Positions 8,873 to 18,158 of a DNA stretch of 59,712 nt are shown piece after piece. The stretch lies in NCBI RefSeq assembly GCF_902459685.1, contig NZ_CABPSF010000013.1:1-59712 (forward strand), written 5' to 3'. The position numbers and the translations under genes are program-made. Under the pieces are notes generated by a model, which worked only from the letters and a program-made list of their open reading frames with translations, had not been told where the DNA came from and ran no database searches. This stretch comes from Pandoraea iniqua (GTDB lineage: Bacteria; Pseudomonadota; Gammaproteobacteria; Burkholderiales; Burkholderiaceae). Each line of letters starts with the position of its first letter. Within the stretch, counting starts at the first letter, position 1.

Positions 8873-10564
8873 TTACGGCGCCCCTTCCAACGGAACTCGT
8901 TCCACATTGACTGTTATGTGGCGCGCCGCGCGCTTGACAGCCAACGTAACCCACGAATTGGGACGTCCTCGTACGAGGAAGACAACTTCTGGCAGCGAGA
9001 GCAACATGACTGGCGTGCCGTCCACTTCAGTGATTCGATCGCCGGCCATCAGTGATGCCTTATCTGCAGGCGATCCAGGAATAACGCCACTTACTTCAGC
9101 CCCATGATGGTCTTGAGACTCTTTGAGCAATACGCCAATGCCTACGACCGAGTCATCAGAACTTTGCAGTTGTAAATTCGATTTGATAGTCCAAACTTCA
9201 CACGGGCCGTTGCACTGCTTCGTCGCAGCGACCTTCATTGGAATCTCGACTGACATGCCGTCCGGCCCATCGCCAACGCTCTCCGCGGCCAGGATACCGA
9301 CGACCGTCACCTTCGTGCCAAACGCTGGCGTACCACACCGCCGCTTGTCAGGTTTTCCGTCTAGGTCCTCGCAGACTGCATAGCGTCCTGAGATAATCGC
9401 GGACTCCCCGATGCTCGAGGGCGATCGCAGTTTTGGTGCGATGTACGTGCCCGAGGTTCGGTTACCGTGAGCAATAGCAATGAGGTCCCCCAGAGGAGCC
9501 GCGACAGTGTCCGGTGCGAAAGGCAGCAAACCATCATGCTCCAACACTGCCAAGATGTGGGAATCCGACGGGCGTACGATAACTCGGCTTTCCCGACGTC
9601 CAGTACGATTTCCAAACATGACAGGCTGTTGGTCTCGAATCGACAACATGCGAGCACTGCCTTGGCATCCGCGATATGCCTCCTGACATGTTCGTGAAAA
9701 TAGGTAGTGATTCCCCCCAAAACTGCCGATGAGCTCCGAACCGTTTTTCAGAAACAGAAACGGCTCGTCGTTGAATTCAAACGGACCGCCGGCCAGTGAT
9801 GCAGCTTTAGGATAAAGCGCACTCGTCACGATGTTGAGAAAACGCCCCGTTTTTGCATCGAGTCGTACCAAGGCGACCAGCTCTTCGTCTTCGCTATTAG
9901 TTAGGTATGCATTCGCGTACACATATGCGCCGTCCTCCGTCAATTGCGCATAATGTCCAAACGATCGGAGCGTCAATCCCGAGACCATATCTTTCGATAT
10001 ACGAATCGACCTACCCCCGGCAGATCCATTCCCGCTAACGATGGCAAATGATGCCGAATATAGAACGAGGGTTTCGTCTCTGCTATCGCTAAAGAACAAA
10101 CCACGAACCTCGTCAGGCACTTGCGCGTCGTCTCGCCCAATGCGGATGACAACAGGCTCGTTCTCGGTTGAGAAGCTGTATACGCTATGCGCTCGATAAG
10201 CAAGGCAATGCCCCCCGTTCGTCGCGACGATAGACGCAGCGGCGGGTGCATCGGCAGCAGGACGGACACCAAACATTAGTCGAGTTCGGCCCGTGATAAG
10301 GTCCTCAACCCAGAAGTGCTCGCCCCCCAGCTGCCCCTGTTCCCAGCCACAAGCGACGCCAGAATGTGAATTAAGATCAACTCCCCCCGTCATCGACTCG
10401 CCGATGAGCATCGGTTTCCTAGCCTCGCCGTCATTGACGACGTATAGCGCACCTCCGGAGTGGCCACGAATCAGAAACGTTGGCGATGCGCTCGACACGT
10501 GAGGCAGAAGCGAGAGACCAAAGACTACCGTGAACGCGCATGTTTTGAATAATCTGAGATACAT
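8873..10564 (-). CDS. Secreted protein with beta-propeller-like body and C-terminal PDZ domain
   Basis: From ATG 10564 (GGACGTGAG before it) the 563-residue product starts with a signal peptide, MYLRLFKTCAFTVVFGLSLL, cleaved near SSASP. The middle 350 residues are made of short strands resembling repeated blades (for example DSRDETLVLYSASFAIVSG). The last 90 residues form a PDZ domain: GIGVLLKESQDHHGAEVSGV, IPGSPADKASLMAGDRITEV, DGTPV, and a terminal VERVPLEG strand. No protease catalytic triad is seen, so it is probably a periplasmic binding or scaffold protein. A start at 10648 would mask the signal peptide. Confidence 0.8.
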   Translation of the reverse strand: MYLRLFKTCAFTVVFGLSLLPHVSSASPTFLIRGHSGGALYVVNDGEARKPMLIGESMTGGVDLNSHSGVACGWEQGQLGGEHFWVEDLITGRTRLMFGVRPAADAPAAASIVATNGGHCLAYRAHSVYSFSTENEPVVIRIGRDDAQVPDEVRGLFFSDSRDETLVLYSASFAIVSGNGSAGGRSIRISKDMVSGLTLRSFGHYAQLTEDGAYVYANAYLTNSEDEELVALVRLDAKTGRFLNIVTSALYPKAASLAGGPFEFNDEPFLFLKNGSELIGSFGGNHYLFSRTCQEAYRGCQGSARMLSIRDQQPVMFGNRTGRRESRVIVRPSDSHILAVLEHDGLLPFAPDTVAAPLGDLIAIAHGNRTSGTYIAPKLRSPSSIGESAIISGRYAVCEDLDGKPDKRRCGTPAFGTKVTVVGILAAESVGDGPDGMSVEIPMKVAATKQCNGPCEVWTIKSNLQLQSSDDSVVGIGVLLKESQDHHGAEVSGVIPGSPADKASLMAGDRITEVDGTPVMLLSLPEVVFLVRGRPNSWVTLAVKRAARHITVNVERVPLEGAP

Positions 10565-10763
10565 CTCACGTCCTGATGAGTTGACCTTGCCATTCGGGCA
10601 AATATGCACTCCATTTGCCGGGAATGGTTCAGACTGTCTCCCCTGCATTGGAAGTTGGGAGATAGGTACGCTCGCACACTAATCTCTGCGACATAGGGCA
10701 AACAAGTGGCTCGCCGAAGCGCTCACCCCAAACCTCGGGATATCAAATACAGAACGCCATAAT

Positions 10764-11012
10764 TCACAAGTCGCGCGGGAATGACTCCGGAACCCTATCC
10801 GATGCATCCATTGGGGTCCACCATCCATTGGGGGTCATCAACCACCGCACATCGGGTCGCGCGGTTTCCCGGAGTCGCGTGCAGTAAGTAGCGGCACACC
10901 GATGGATGAAACCTGTGGGATCGTTCAAAGCGGACGAGTTGATGTCCACACATGAAAGGGGCCCCGCACCGACGTTCAAACATCGTGCGGGTGAACTTGC
11001 GCTGAATCGCAT
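10764..11012 (-). CDS. Small hypothetical protein (82 aa)
   Basis: The frame DINSSALNDPTGFIHRCAAT...NGWWTPMDASDRVPESF looks protein-coding from about residue 20 on. The first 20 residues overlap a competing frame (10795-11022) and the true start is uncertain. No domain recognised; four Cys, two adjacent Trp near the end. No clear operon partner. Confidence 0.4.
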   Translation of the reverse strand: MRFSASSPARCLNVGAGPLSCVDINSSALNDPTGFIHRCAATYCTRLRETARPDVRWLMTPNGWWTPMDASDRVPESFPRDL

Positions 11013-11102
11013 TTCGGCGCATTGTGCCGATACTAGATGTGCTGAAGGGGCGACAAGCTCGGAAAACTCACAAATCTTGCACGCCTGGCTGACTGCCTCT
11101 TA

Positions 11103-11318
11103 CTAATACATCGCAAGACTTTTCGTTCGCACAATAGGCGTCGGGCGGTTGACGACTTTTGCGAATGCGCCGTAGACGTGCCCACATGAGTTGCAGTGCG
11201 CCACCTCGAACCACGTGTCACCCGCCGAGCTCTGTTGCTCGCTCGGCGTACTCACAATGTGTTGAATGCCAAGCACCCCGCAATCAGGACACTTAGGAGC
11301 GCTATGCGATTTTTCCAT
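11103..11318 (-). CDS. Small zinc-ribbon protein
   Basis: The 71-residue product has two CxxC knuckles, CPDCG at 10-14 and CNSCGH near 42-47, separated by a 28-residue insert with a conserved-looking WFEVAHC strand: a rubredoxin-like zinc ribbon. Its ATG overlaps the TAA of the upstream gene (TAATG), so the pair is coupled. A second zinc-ribbon gene of similar size is at 48254-48481, and both lie near copies of the 11737-type gene, suggesting a duplicated cassette. Function unknown. Confidence 0.75.
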   Translation of the reverse strand: MEKSHSAPKCPDCGVLGIQHIVSTPSEQQSSAGDTWFEVAHCNSCGHVYGAFAKVVNRPTPIVRTKSLAMY

Positions 11319-11599
11319 TAAACAATCCTTTCCGTGTAGTTTATGAACACCGGCCCGAACATCAACCGGCCGCGCATTATCGTGCGGAAACTCGCTCCCG
11401 CCTTATGAGACAATATGATCTGCGGTTTATCTTGAATTCGCTCATCATCTCCTTCAAGCGAGCGGCTCGACACGTCGGCTAGGCGACGCAAAACTCCTGC
11501 ATTCCCTCTATCAGATGGATCGCTTCGTCGAGCTTCTCCCTTGAGGGTAAGGGCCACCAATTCGAAAAAATGAGGGGTACGCACTCCTCGCTCGGACAT
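11318..11599 (-). CDS. Hypothetical protein coupled to zinc-ribbon gene
   Basis: From ATG 11599 (MSERGVRTPHFFELVALTLK) the product is 93 residues; an in-frame start at 11623 adds eight. It is charged and soluble, with a C-terminal strand FGPVFINYTERIV. TAA at 11320-11318 overlaps the next ATG. No family recognised. The coupling is the main reason to accept it. Confidence 0.5.
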   Translation of the reverse strand: MSERGVRTPHFFELVALTLKGEARRSDPSDRGNAGVLRRLADVSSRSLEGDDERIQDKPQIILSHKAGASFRTIMRGRLMFGPVFINYTERIV

Positions 11600-11736
11600 C
11601 GATATTTGTCGCCGTTTGGTCAAAGCAGTTCGGGGGCAGTATCGTCAGAAGCATCAACCTTGCGTGGCGGGCTCAAAGCAATACATGCCGACAGGCTGAC
11701 GTGCATACACGGACGAGCTTGGGAGCTTGGCCGAAT

Positions 11737-11985
11737 TTAGGTGCCAGTTGCATTTCCGTCGATCCATTCATCGACAAATTCCTCTCCGAGCGTCGAGCCC
11801 GCAAGATGGGCCAGTGCCATTGACGCAAAATCATTACCATGTCGATTGCTCTCATATAGCGTAGCGCCGCAGGCCTCGCCCACAGCAACGAATACCGCCC
11901 ACTTCCCGCGGGGTTCCTCTTGCCGAGCCTGAATCGATATTTGCAGCCCTCTATACGTGTACGAACGCGTGAGCCCGGTGCCCAT
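11737..11985 (-). CDS. Small conserved hypothetical protein, GEEF family
   Basis: The 82-residue product runs YRGLQISIQARQEE, GKWAVFVAVGE, then a helix DFASMALAHLAGSTLGEEF and VDEWIDG. This beta-beta-helix layout occurs in many small Burkholderiales proteins of unknown role. A decayed paralogue with the same order of motifs is at 48452-48715 (ISLQARR, AVFVEMD, TIGEEFADE). The Trp of GKWAVFV here corresponds to a TGA there. Confidence 0.65.
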   Translation of the reverse strand: MGTGLTRSYTYRGLQISIQARQEEPRGKWAVFVAVGEACGATLYESNRHGNDFASMALAHLAGSTLGEEFVDEWIDGNATGT

Positions 11986-12045
11986 CCTGTTATTTCTCCC
12001 GTGTTCCCAAAACGCCTAGCGTGGACCATCAACATGGCCACGACG

Positions 12046-12140
12046 AAAAAAGCCCATCAATGCAGATGGGCCGAAAAACCGCTAGCACTAGGGGGCACAT
12101 CAGCACAATTCGGTCACGATAGTCTACGCAGCACAATTCC
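12046..12140 (-). ncRNA. Possible small RNA with intrinsic terminator
   Basis: On the minus strand a 7-bp stem GCCCATC/GATGGGC (12052-12058 and 12065-12071) is followed by six T (12051-12046), a good Rho-independent terminator. No gene lies immediately upstream on this strand, so it either ends a small RNA or a long 3' end. A segment just upstream (12111-12130) resembles 51092-51110 (both contain cggtcacgat). The 5' end is a guess; the rest of 11986-12312 holds no gene. Confidence 0.4.
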
Positions 12141-12312
12141 CACAAGAATCGTGGATTACCCGAAATTACCAAACACTCGTTTCAATATGCATGCTGATCG
12201 GCAACGGCCAAGCCGTGGCATAGAGGGAATTCGCACAATCCATGCGAAAGCGGAGTCGAGCGAATGTTGACGCTTACTATCAGCATCTGGTCAACGTGAA
12301 AAGGTATTTCCT

Positions 12313-12873
12313 ATGCAAAGCACGAGCTCATCGGCCGAAAGTGCCGAGGTAACACGCTTCGCTCCACCCGCGATTTTCTTTCATTGGGCCGTCGCACTCC
12401 TCATCGTGTTCGCTTACGCGGCGATCATCGCAAAAGGTCAATTGCCGCGCGGCTCGGCCCAAAGGGATTGGGCAATGTCATTGCACATGTGGCTGGGCGT
12501 CGGCGTGCTAACTTTGGCGGTTCCGCGCCTGTTGTGGCGTTTGGTCTTCGGTGCACCGCCCGCACTCCCCGGTCAAAGTCGGTCCGTGCGAACCGCCGCG
12601 ACGATGGCGCACCTCATGCTCTACGCTTTTATTTTCGCACAGCCCATACTCGGTTATCTCGCGAACAACGCCGCGGGTTACACGGTCGACATTCCTTCTC
12701 TCGGTGTTAGCTTACCTGCCTTGGTGGCGCCGAACGCAGCGCTAGCTAGATCGATTAAAGGAATTCACGAGACCGTCGGCAATCTCTTCTATTGGGTGAT
12801 TGGACTTCACACACTTGCCGCACTCGTGCACCACTACTTCTACCGTGATGAGACACTGCGCCGTATGATCTGA
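12313..12873 (+). CDS. Cytochrome b561 family protein
   Basis: The 186-residue product has four membrane spans and the haem ligand pattern of bacterial b561: His in FHWAVALL at span 1, SLHMWLGVGVLTL at span 2, and HETVGNLFYWVIGLHTLAALVHHYF at spans 3-4, ending with the usual FYRDETLRRM. It shuttles electrons from quinol in the inner membrane. ATG 12313 follows a spaced AAGG. It is monocistronic, followed by a terminator at 12914-12940. Confidence 0.92.
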   Translation: MQSTSSSAESAEVTRFAPPAIFFHWAVALLIVFAYAAIIAKGQLPRGSAQRDWAMSLHMWLGVGVLTLAVPRLLWRLVFGAPPALPGQSRSVRTAATMAHLMLYAFIFAQPILGYLANNAAGYTVDIPSLGVSLPALVAPNAALARSIKGIHETVGNLFYWVIGLHTLAALVHHYFYRDETLRRMI

Positions 12874-12913
12874 AGCCAAAATACTTGGCTTAACGCCATC
12901 CATAGCGTACAGG

Positions 12914-12940
12914 AGCCCCGCTCCGGCGGGGTTTACTTTT
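12914..12940 (+). terminator. Rho-independent terminator after cytochrome b561
   Basis: Stem CCCCGC/GCGGGG with a TCCG loop (12916-12931) followed by a T-rich tail (tttactttt), 42 bases after the stop codon. Confidence 0.85.
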
Positions 12941-13018
12941 AGGAGAGTGACCGAAATCGCACAGCCGGACGCAGTTCGTGCGAGTCAAGGGGAATTTTTC
13001 GATTTTCGGCGAGCTCAG

Positions 13019-13028
13019 CCCCCCCCCC
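13019..13028. repeat. C10 homopolymer tract
   Basis: Ten consecutive C between the cytochrome b561 terminator and the IS66 OrfA remnant; no gene context is visible. One of 17 such runs in the window. Confidence 0.9.
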
Positions 13029-13130
13029 AGAATGGGCCCGAAGACCTCGGGCACTTGGTGAACGCCTCGCGACAACCGTCAGGATGGTCGTTGGTTAATT
13101 TGGTACCCACCAATTCTGGTGAATACCACA

Positions 13131-13295
13131 ATGGACAGCACATCAGACGAGCGCCGGACCATCGCGGGATACCAACAGCCGAACCTTCCGGCCGCCCTCA
13201 AGCAACGCTTCGTTGAGCAGTCATACGAGTCGGGCGCATCGACTGCGCTGATAGCTCGAGCCAACGACATCAACGCTCCCCTGCCGTTCAAGTGA
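13131..13295 (+). mobile_element. IS66 family OrfA remnant
   Basis: A 54-codon frame has the IS66 OrfA start: an acidic-basic leader, then LPAALKQRFVEQSYESGAST and ALIARANDINAPL, matching the helix-turn-helix of IS66 first ORFs (KQRVVEACxxPGASVAxVALAHGINANLL). It stops early, at 13293-13295, with the rest of OrfA and all of OrfB missing. The matching third ORF lies 3 kb away at 16437. Together they show one IS66 copy whose middle is replaced by the dsdA block. Confidence 0.65.
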
Positions 13296-13454
13296 CGCCT
13301 GTAATTTCCGGCGGCGCGCATGGACAATTAGCCTTGCCGGCTTCGTGACACCGCCGTTCAACGGTGAAAAACTGCGCGCTCGGCCGTCTGCCCCCCAAGA
13401 CAGTTCGTCCAAAAATGATCAGTAAGACCCAGAGAGGCAACCTCTCTCCAGTTT

Positions 13455-13499
13455 TGGAATGTCCACTTTCCGGGAACACGTCAGGGCCCGGACATTCCA
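13455..13499. repeat. 10-bp inverted repeat
   Basis: TGGAATGTCC (13455-13464) and GGACATTCCA (13490-13499) are perfect inverted copies 25 bases apart, with an inner CCGGG/CCCGG pair. It could be an IS end, an operator or a weak hairpin. It lies in the gene-free 13296-13731 stretch. Confidence 0.7.
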
Positions 13500-13731
13500 C
13501 TTAGCGCACTGCCTGAATTCGCGCGGCCACCTCTGCCTGTTCACGCATCATCGCCGTAGCAAAAAGCGTCCAACCAGCCATCGTTATTTACACCGCCCTC
13601 GATCTGCCGATGTACTTCCCCACGCACGTTCGTTTTGAACGTGCTGTTCGCGCCATCTGAATGCCTTTGCAACGCGGGGCCAAGCGCGCTCACCGCACGC
13701 CCCAATTACTCGCTGATGTGAGCCCAGTCAC

Positions 13732-14694
13732 CTAGCCACCAAGCGTGCTCAGGCGGTCGTGGTCGAAGCGCCTGCATTCCTGTTGAATCCACTCGGAGAA
13801 GATGGCCGTACGCCGGTCTAAGGGATCTCGTGAAAGCAACACATATCGCGCGGGCGACTTCACCGGCTTGCCGGAAATCGGCACAAGACGACCGCTCCGG
13901 ATGTCGTCGTGTATCAGGGCGGTCCGTCCGATGGCGACGCCCTGATGGTTCAGCGCCGCAGTCAGCGCAAGACTTGAGAGGTTGAACTGCGGGCCGTCGA
14001 TGTCCTGCGTGGTGCCCGGATGGTTCGCGTCCATCCACGTGCGCCATTCAACGAACTCCGTCGCGCCGTCCCATGGCGAAGCGTCGTGCAGGAACACGAC
14101 ATCGCGAAACGCCCCGTCATCCGTTAGCCCCGGGTGCGCGGCGACATATGCCGGCGTGGCCACGGCCACCAGAAACTCGTCGAGCAGCACAGCGGCTTTC
14201 ACTTCCGAGTATTGCGTCGGGTCATATCGCACGGCGACGTCAATGTCGTCGGCGCGCATCGACTGCCGGTCGATACTCTGGAATTCCGCCTTCAGCCTGA
14301 CCGAGACGCCGGGCTCCTGCCGATGGAAGTCAGTCAGTCTCGGCATCAGCCATTGCAGCGCGAAGGAGGGCAGGCAACTGACCTGCAACGGTGCGTTCGA
14401 AATACCCAGCCGTTGCAGCGTCACCGCAATATCGCCCAAGGCGCGCACGGTGACATCGAACAGCGCCTCGCCGTTCTCGGTGAGTTTTAGGCTTCTGGCC
14501 TGCCGCACGAACAGCACGTAGCCCAACCGGTCCTCCAGATACCGGATTTTCTGACTGACGGCGCTCTGCGTCAAGTTCAGCTCCCGTGCCGCCCGGGTAA
14601 AGCTCGACAATCGCGCCGCCGCCTCGAAATGCCGTAGTGCGCCCAAAATCGACGAGTCCAACTGCATAAGCATTAGTCCAGTTAATGTACTCAT
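13732..14694 (-). CDS. LysR family regulator, probable D-serine dehydratase activator
   Basis: A 320-residue LysR protein. N-terminal winged helix: LRHFEAAARLSSFTRAAREL, NLTQSAVSQKIRYLEDRLGY. The rest is a substrate-binding effector domain (LQVSCLPSFALQWLMPRLTD onwards). It is divergent from dsdA with an 81-bp gap, the standard arrangement for a LysR activator of the facing gene, as with DsdC and dsdA in enterobacteria. Starts at 14694 or 14670 (MQLDSSILGAL) are both possible. Lies within the IS66 relic. Confidence 0.85.
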   Translation of the reverse strand: MSTLTGLMLMQLDSSILGALRHFEAAARLSSFTRAARELNLTQSAVSQKIRYLEDRLGYVLFVRQARSLKLTENGEALFDVTVRALGDIAVTLQRLGISNAPLQVSCLPSFALQWLMPRLTDFHRQEPGVSVRLKAEFQSIDRQSMRADDIDVAVRYDPTQYSEVKAAVLLDEFLVAVATPAYVAAHPGLTDDGAFRDVVFLHDASPWDGATEFVEWRTWMDANHPGTTQDIDGPQFNLSSLALTAALNHQGVAIGRTALIHDDIRSGRLVPISGKPVKSPARYVLLSRDPLDRRTAIFSEWIQQECRRFDHDRLSTLGG

Positions 14695-14775
14695 CAGAAG
14701 TCAACGCTGTTTTTGAGCGGCATCAGGCGCTAGGATTCCATGAGGTATTAAAGAACTCAGGAAAATCTGCCAACT
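14695..14775. promoter_or_regulatory. Divergent promoter region, LysR regulator / dsdA
   Basis: The 81 bases between the two start codons must hold both promoters and the LysR operator. I see no unmistakable T-N11-A palindrome; the stretch before dsdA is AT-rich (aggtattaaagaa). Confidence 0.5.
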
Positions 14776-16116
14776 ATGTTCCCTTTGCTTCCACCTGGAC
14801 TCGTATTGACTAGACTTCAATCCCGAACCCCGACACTGTGGCTGAACGACCGACTCGGCAGCACGCTTCGCACGTCGACGGGCTCGACCACCGAGATCCT
14901 TGAGGCCGAGGCACGCATGCGGCGCTGCGCACCGCTTCTGGCCGAGTTATTCCCGGAGCTGGCCACGACGGGCGGGGAAATCGAGTCGGCATTGATGTCC
15001 GCGGATGCGTTAAAACTGGCCTGCGCGGGCGGTCCGGTCAACGATAACAGTGCTTGGTTTCTCAAGCGGGACGACGCATTGCCGGTCGCGGGGTCCATCA
15101 AGGCCCGGGGCGGCTTTCACGAAGTGCTGGCCGTTGCCGAGCGCATCTCGCTCGAACGCGGTGTGATCGCTGCAGACGACGACCGTCGAGCGCTGGCCTC
15201 GCCGGCAGCGCGTGACGTGTTCGCGCAGTACACCGTTGCGGTCGGCAGCACGGGCAATTTGGGGCTGAGCATTGGCGTAATGGCGGCGGCGCTGGGCTTC
15301 GATTCGGTTGTCCACATGTCCGCCGACGCGAAAGCGTGGAAGAAGGCGCGGCTGCGCAATCGCGGTGTTCGTGTCGTCGAGCATGAAGGCGACTACGCGC
15401 ACGCCGTCGCGGGCGGCCGGGCGCAGGCCGAAGCGCTCGAGCACAGTCATTTCGTGGACGATGAGCAATCGTCGCTCCTCTTCTACGGCTACGCCGCGAG
15501 CGCGCGACATCTCGCGTCGCAACTCGCCGCAGCGGGCCGGACCGTCGACGCGCAGCATCCGCTCTTCGTCTACCTCCCGTGCGGTGTCGGCGGCGCGCCG
15601 GGGGGCATCACCTTCGGGCTGAAAACGCTGTTCGGACCTCACTTGCACTGCTTCTTCGCGGAGCCGGTGGCTTCGCCCTGCATGCTGGTGCAACTCACGT
15701 CCGGGCGTGAGACGCCCGTGTCCGTCTACGACATCGGGCTCGACAACCGGACCGACGCCGATGGGCTGGCGGTAGGCGAGGCGTCGCATCTTGTCGCTCC
15801 GCTCATGGTCTCGCAGCTTTCCGGCGTGTTCACGGTGGCCGACGACGAACTCTTCGTGAACCTGCACACCCTAAAGTCTTGCCTCGACGTGGAGGTCGAG
15901 CCCTCCGCCGCGGCAGGTCTGAGCGGCCCGGACTGGGTACTCAACTCGGCCGAGGGCCGGGCGTACCTTCGTGCGCACGACATCGCCACGGATCAGGCAA
16001 CACATGTGATCTGGTCCACGGGCGGCTCGCTGGTGCCGGCAGAAGAACGCGAGCGCTTCTACGAACGGGCCGAAGGGCTCGTGCGCGGTCGCGCGGTTAC
16101 CGCACAAGTCAACTGA
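14776..16116 (+). CDS. dsdA: D-serine ammonia-lyase (D-serine dehydratase)
   Basis: The 446-residue product has the normal DsdA length. SIKARGGFHEVL (residues 108-119) holds the PLP-binding Lys; GSTGNLGLSIG binds the cofactor phosphate; LPCGVGGAPGGITFGL is the second glycine loop; WSTGGSLVP near the C terminus is also typical. The enzyme converts D-serine to pyruvate and ammonia in the cytoplasm. It is divergent from a LysR regulator and both are intact, although IS66 debris lies on each side, which suggests the pair arrived or moved with mobile DNA. No D-serine transporter gene is present. Confidence 0.93.
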   Translation: MFPLLPPGLVLTRLQSRTPTLWLNDRLGSTLRTSTGSTTEILEAEARMRRCAPLLAELFPELATTGGEIESALMSADALKLACAGGPVNDNSAWFLKRDDALPVAGSIKARGGFHEVLAVAERISLERGVIAADDDRRALASPAARDVFAQYTVAVGSTGNLGLSIGVMAAALGFDSVVHMSADAKAWKKARLRNRGVRVVEHEGDYAHAVAGGRAQAEALEHSHFVDDEQSSLLFYGYAASARHLASQLAAAGRTVDAQHPLFVYLPCGVGGAPGGITFGLKTLFGPHLHCFFAEPVASPCMLVQLTSGRETPVSVYDIGLDNRTDADGLAVGEASHLVAPLMVSQLSGVFTVADDELFVNLHTLKSCLDVEVEPSAAAGLSGPDWVLNSAEGRAYLRAHDIATDQATHVIWSTGGSLVPAEERERFYERAEGLVRGRAVTAQVN

Positions 16117-16436
16117 AATGCCGACAACAAGGTTCTATCGCAATAAGGCAGCGGATTCGAGAGAGATGAATGGCAGAGGGTAGTCGAAGTCGAGGCTGCA
16201 GAACTGGTTGACAACGGACGTGAGTTCGCCATCGGGGCAGTCCAGTCGCCCATTCTTGATTGTGAGCGGTCCAGTAACGACGTCTACCAAGGGCCTGGTG
16301 AAGGAGGAGCATAGGTGTAAACCTACTTCTGACGGGAATCAGATCACCCAAGACTCCGTACCATGAACAGACGGTCCGGATGAAGGGCTTACACTGACAA
16401 CGTTGTCGGATCGGAACTCGCGCGCGTGCCCCAGGA

Positions 16437-17876
16437 GTGCCCAGACACACAGAGCAGGGGCTCGTAAACTGCGCCGCATGTCGAACATGCGCCGAACTTC
16501 TTGACGATGTTGAAACTTTGCAAGCGTTGCTACTCAAGGCTCGTGCTCAGCTTGCTGAGCGGGATCTAGAGGTCGAGCAGGTCAATACGCAACTCGACAA
16601 GCTCAGGCGTATGCAATTCGGGCGCCAATCCGAGCACTTGGACCGGGAGGTTGGCTTGAGGACTTGACGGGCAAGCGCGGCGTCACTGATGTTCAGCGCG
16701 CCCGCCAATCACGCGCGGGCACACTGGGAGCGCCGCATCTCTGAAAGAAGCGCTACCACCGCATCTGCCACGCGAAGAACGCGTGCTGGAGGCTGACTCA
16801 GCATGTCCAAATCGCGGCAGCGCGATGCAGTCCGTCGGAGAAGACGTGGCCGAGCAACTCGCCCGGGTCGCGGCAATATTCAAGGTGACTCGTACGATCC
16901 GGCGCAAACCGGTTTGTCCATGCGGCGACCATTTCTCGCAGCCACCAATGCCCCAGCCTGCCGATAACGTGCGACATCGCCCATCCGATCCTGATGGCCG
17001 ACATCCTCCTCCGAAGTACGCGGACCACGCCCCCTTGTATCAACAATAGCAGATTGCCGCGCGCGACGGTGTGCAACTCGCCCCGGCAAGCATGGGCCGC
17101 TGTGGCGACCAGTACGACCCCTTTGCGACGCGCTGACCGAGGCATGGCGCCGCTACTCGAGGGCACCGCCGAAGCTACACGCGGATGACACACCAATCCC
17201 GGCACTTTAGCCCGGCAAGAAGACGGAAGACGGGGCGGCCTATGGGTGTATGTGCGCGACGACACCCGTTCGGGCTCCACCGAACCGACCGCAGTGTTAT
17301 TTGTTTACGCACCCGACCGCAAGAGCATCCGCCCCCCCCCAACCCCATTGGCCGAATTCGAGGGTATCTTGCAGGCCGACGCTAACACCGCTTTTGACGA
17401 ACGGTATGAGAGCGGCAAGATTCGCGAGGCGGCATGCTGGAACCACACGAGGTGAACATATGCGACGAGCATGTCCAAACGCCTCCCGCAGCGCCCCGGC
17501 AGGTGATCGAACTCATCGGCGGGCTCTACGACATCGAGGCGGACATCCGCGGCAAACCCGCCGCGCAGCGACTGCGCGTGCGGCAGGAGAAACTCATGCC
17601 GCAGGTGACGACCATCTAGATGTGGGTGACTGACGAACTCGTCACGCTGTCGAAGAAATCCGGTTTGGCCAGAGCGATCCGCGATTTGCCGGTGGGATGC
17701 CCTCGCGCCGTACTTCGGAGAAGGCTACGCCGAGATCAGCAACGCTCTGGCCGAAAACGCGATGCGCTGCGTGAGTCCAGGGCGCAAGAACCTCCTTTTC
17801 GCCGACGCCGATAGCGGCGGGGGAGCGCGCAACCGCCATGTGAAGGTTGATCGGCACGAGCAAGCTCAACGCAATC
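16437..17876 (+). pseudogene. IS66 family transposase (TnpC), decayed
   Basis: Successive frames together spell an IS66 transposase. 16497-16660: LAERDLEVEQVNTQLDKLRR and MQFGRQSEHLDREV, the N-terminal coiled coil. 17170-17450: LHADDTPIP, LWVYVRDDTRSGSTEPTAVL, PLAEFEGILQADANTAFDE, IREAACW. 17510-17600: GGLYDIEADIRGKPAAQRLR. 17740-17830: NALAENAMRCVSPGRKNLLF. Many frameshifts and stops intervene, so it is dead. A C9 run (17332-17340) lies where the family has a HPQTH-like turn. The 16117-16436 stretch before it has no gene. Confidence 0.8.
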
Positions 17877-18026
17877 AACCCGCACGCCTATCCAGAGGCT
17901 GATTGCAAACCAGCGAACCCGAGGGCGCCTGATATCTAATCATGCCTCACATACGCGCCGCATTGCGAACGGCCTTCGCGAGGTGTTTGCGGTATTTGGG
18001 CGCGTAGCCCTTTTTGCCCAAAGACG

Positions 18027-18158
18027 TTATTCGCAGTCATCCTCGCGTCGCGCAGGCCGATCATATGCATCCAGTGCGAGTAGGATCATCCAGACAACGA
18101 CAACAAAAACTGAAAGGGACCCAACAAGGCCGACAATATTCTGCATAGTCGCCGTCAT
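18027..18158 (-). CDS. Single-span small membrane protein (43 aa)
   Basis: From ATG 18158 the product is MTATMQNIVGLVGSLSVF followed by VVVVWMILLALDAYDRPARR: one membrane span and a charged tail. Its ATG overlaps the TGA of the upstream ORF (TGATG), indicating coupling. Last of a row of small membrane proteins on the minus strand. Function unknown. Confidence 0.55.
   Translation of the reverse strand: MTATMQNIVGLVGSLSVFVVVVWMILLALDAYDRPARREDDCE

Noticed and set aside
15010-15867. 285-codon minus-strand ORF
   Set aside because: Shadow of dsdA.
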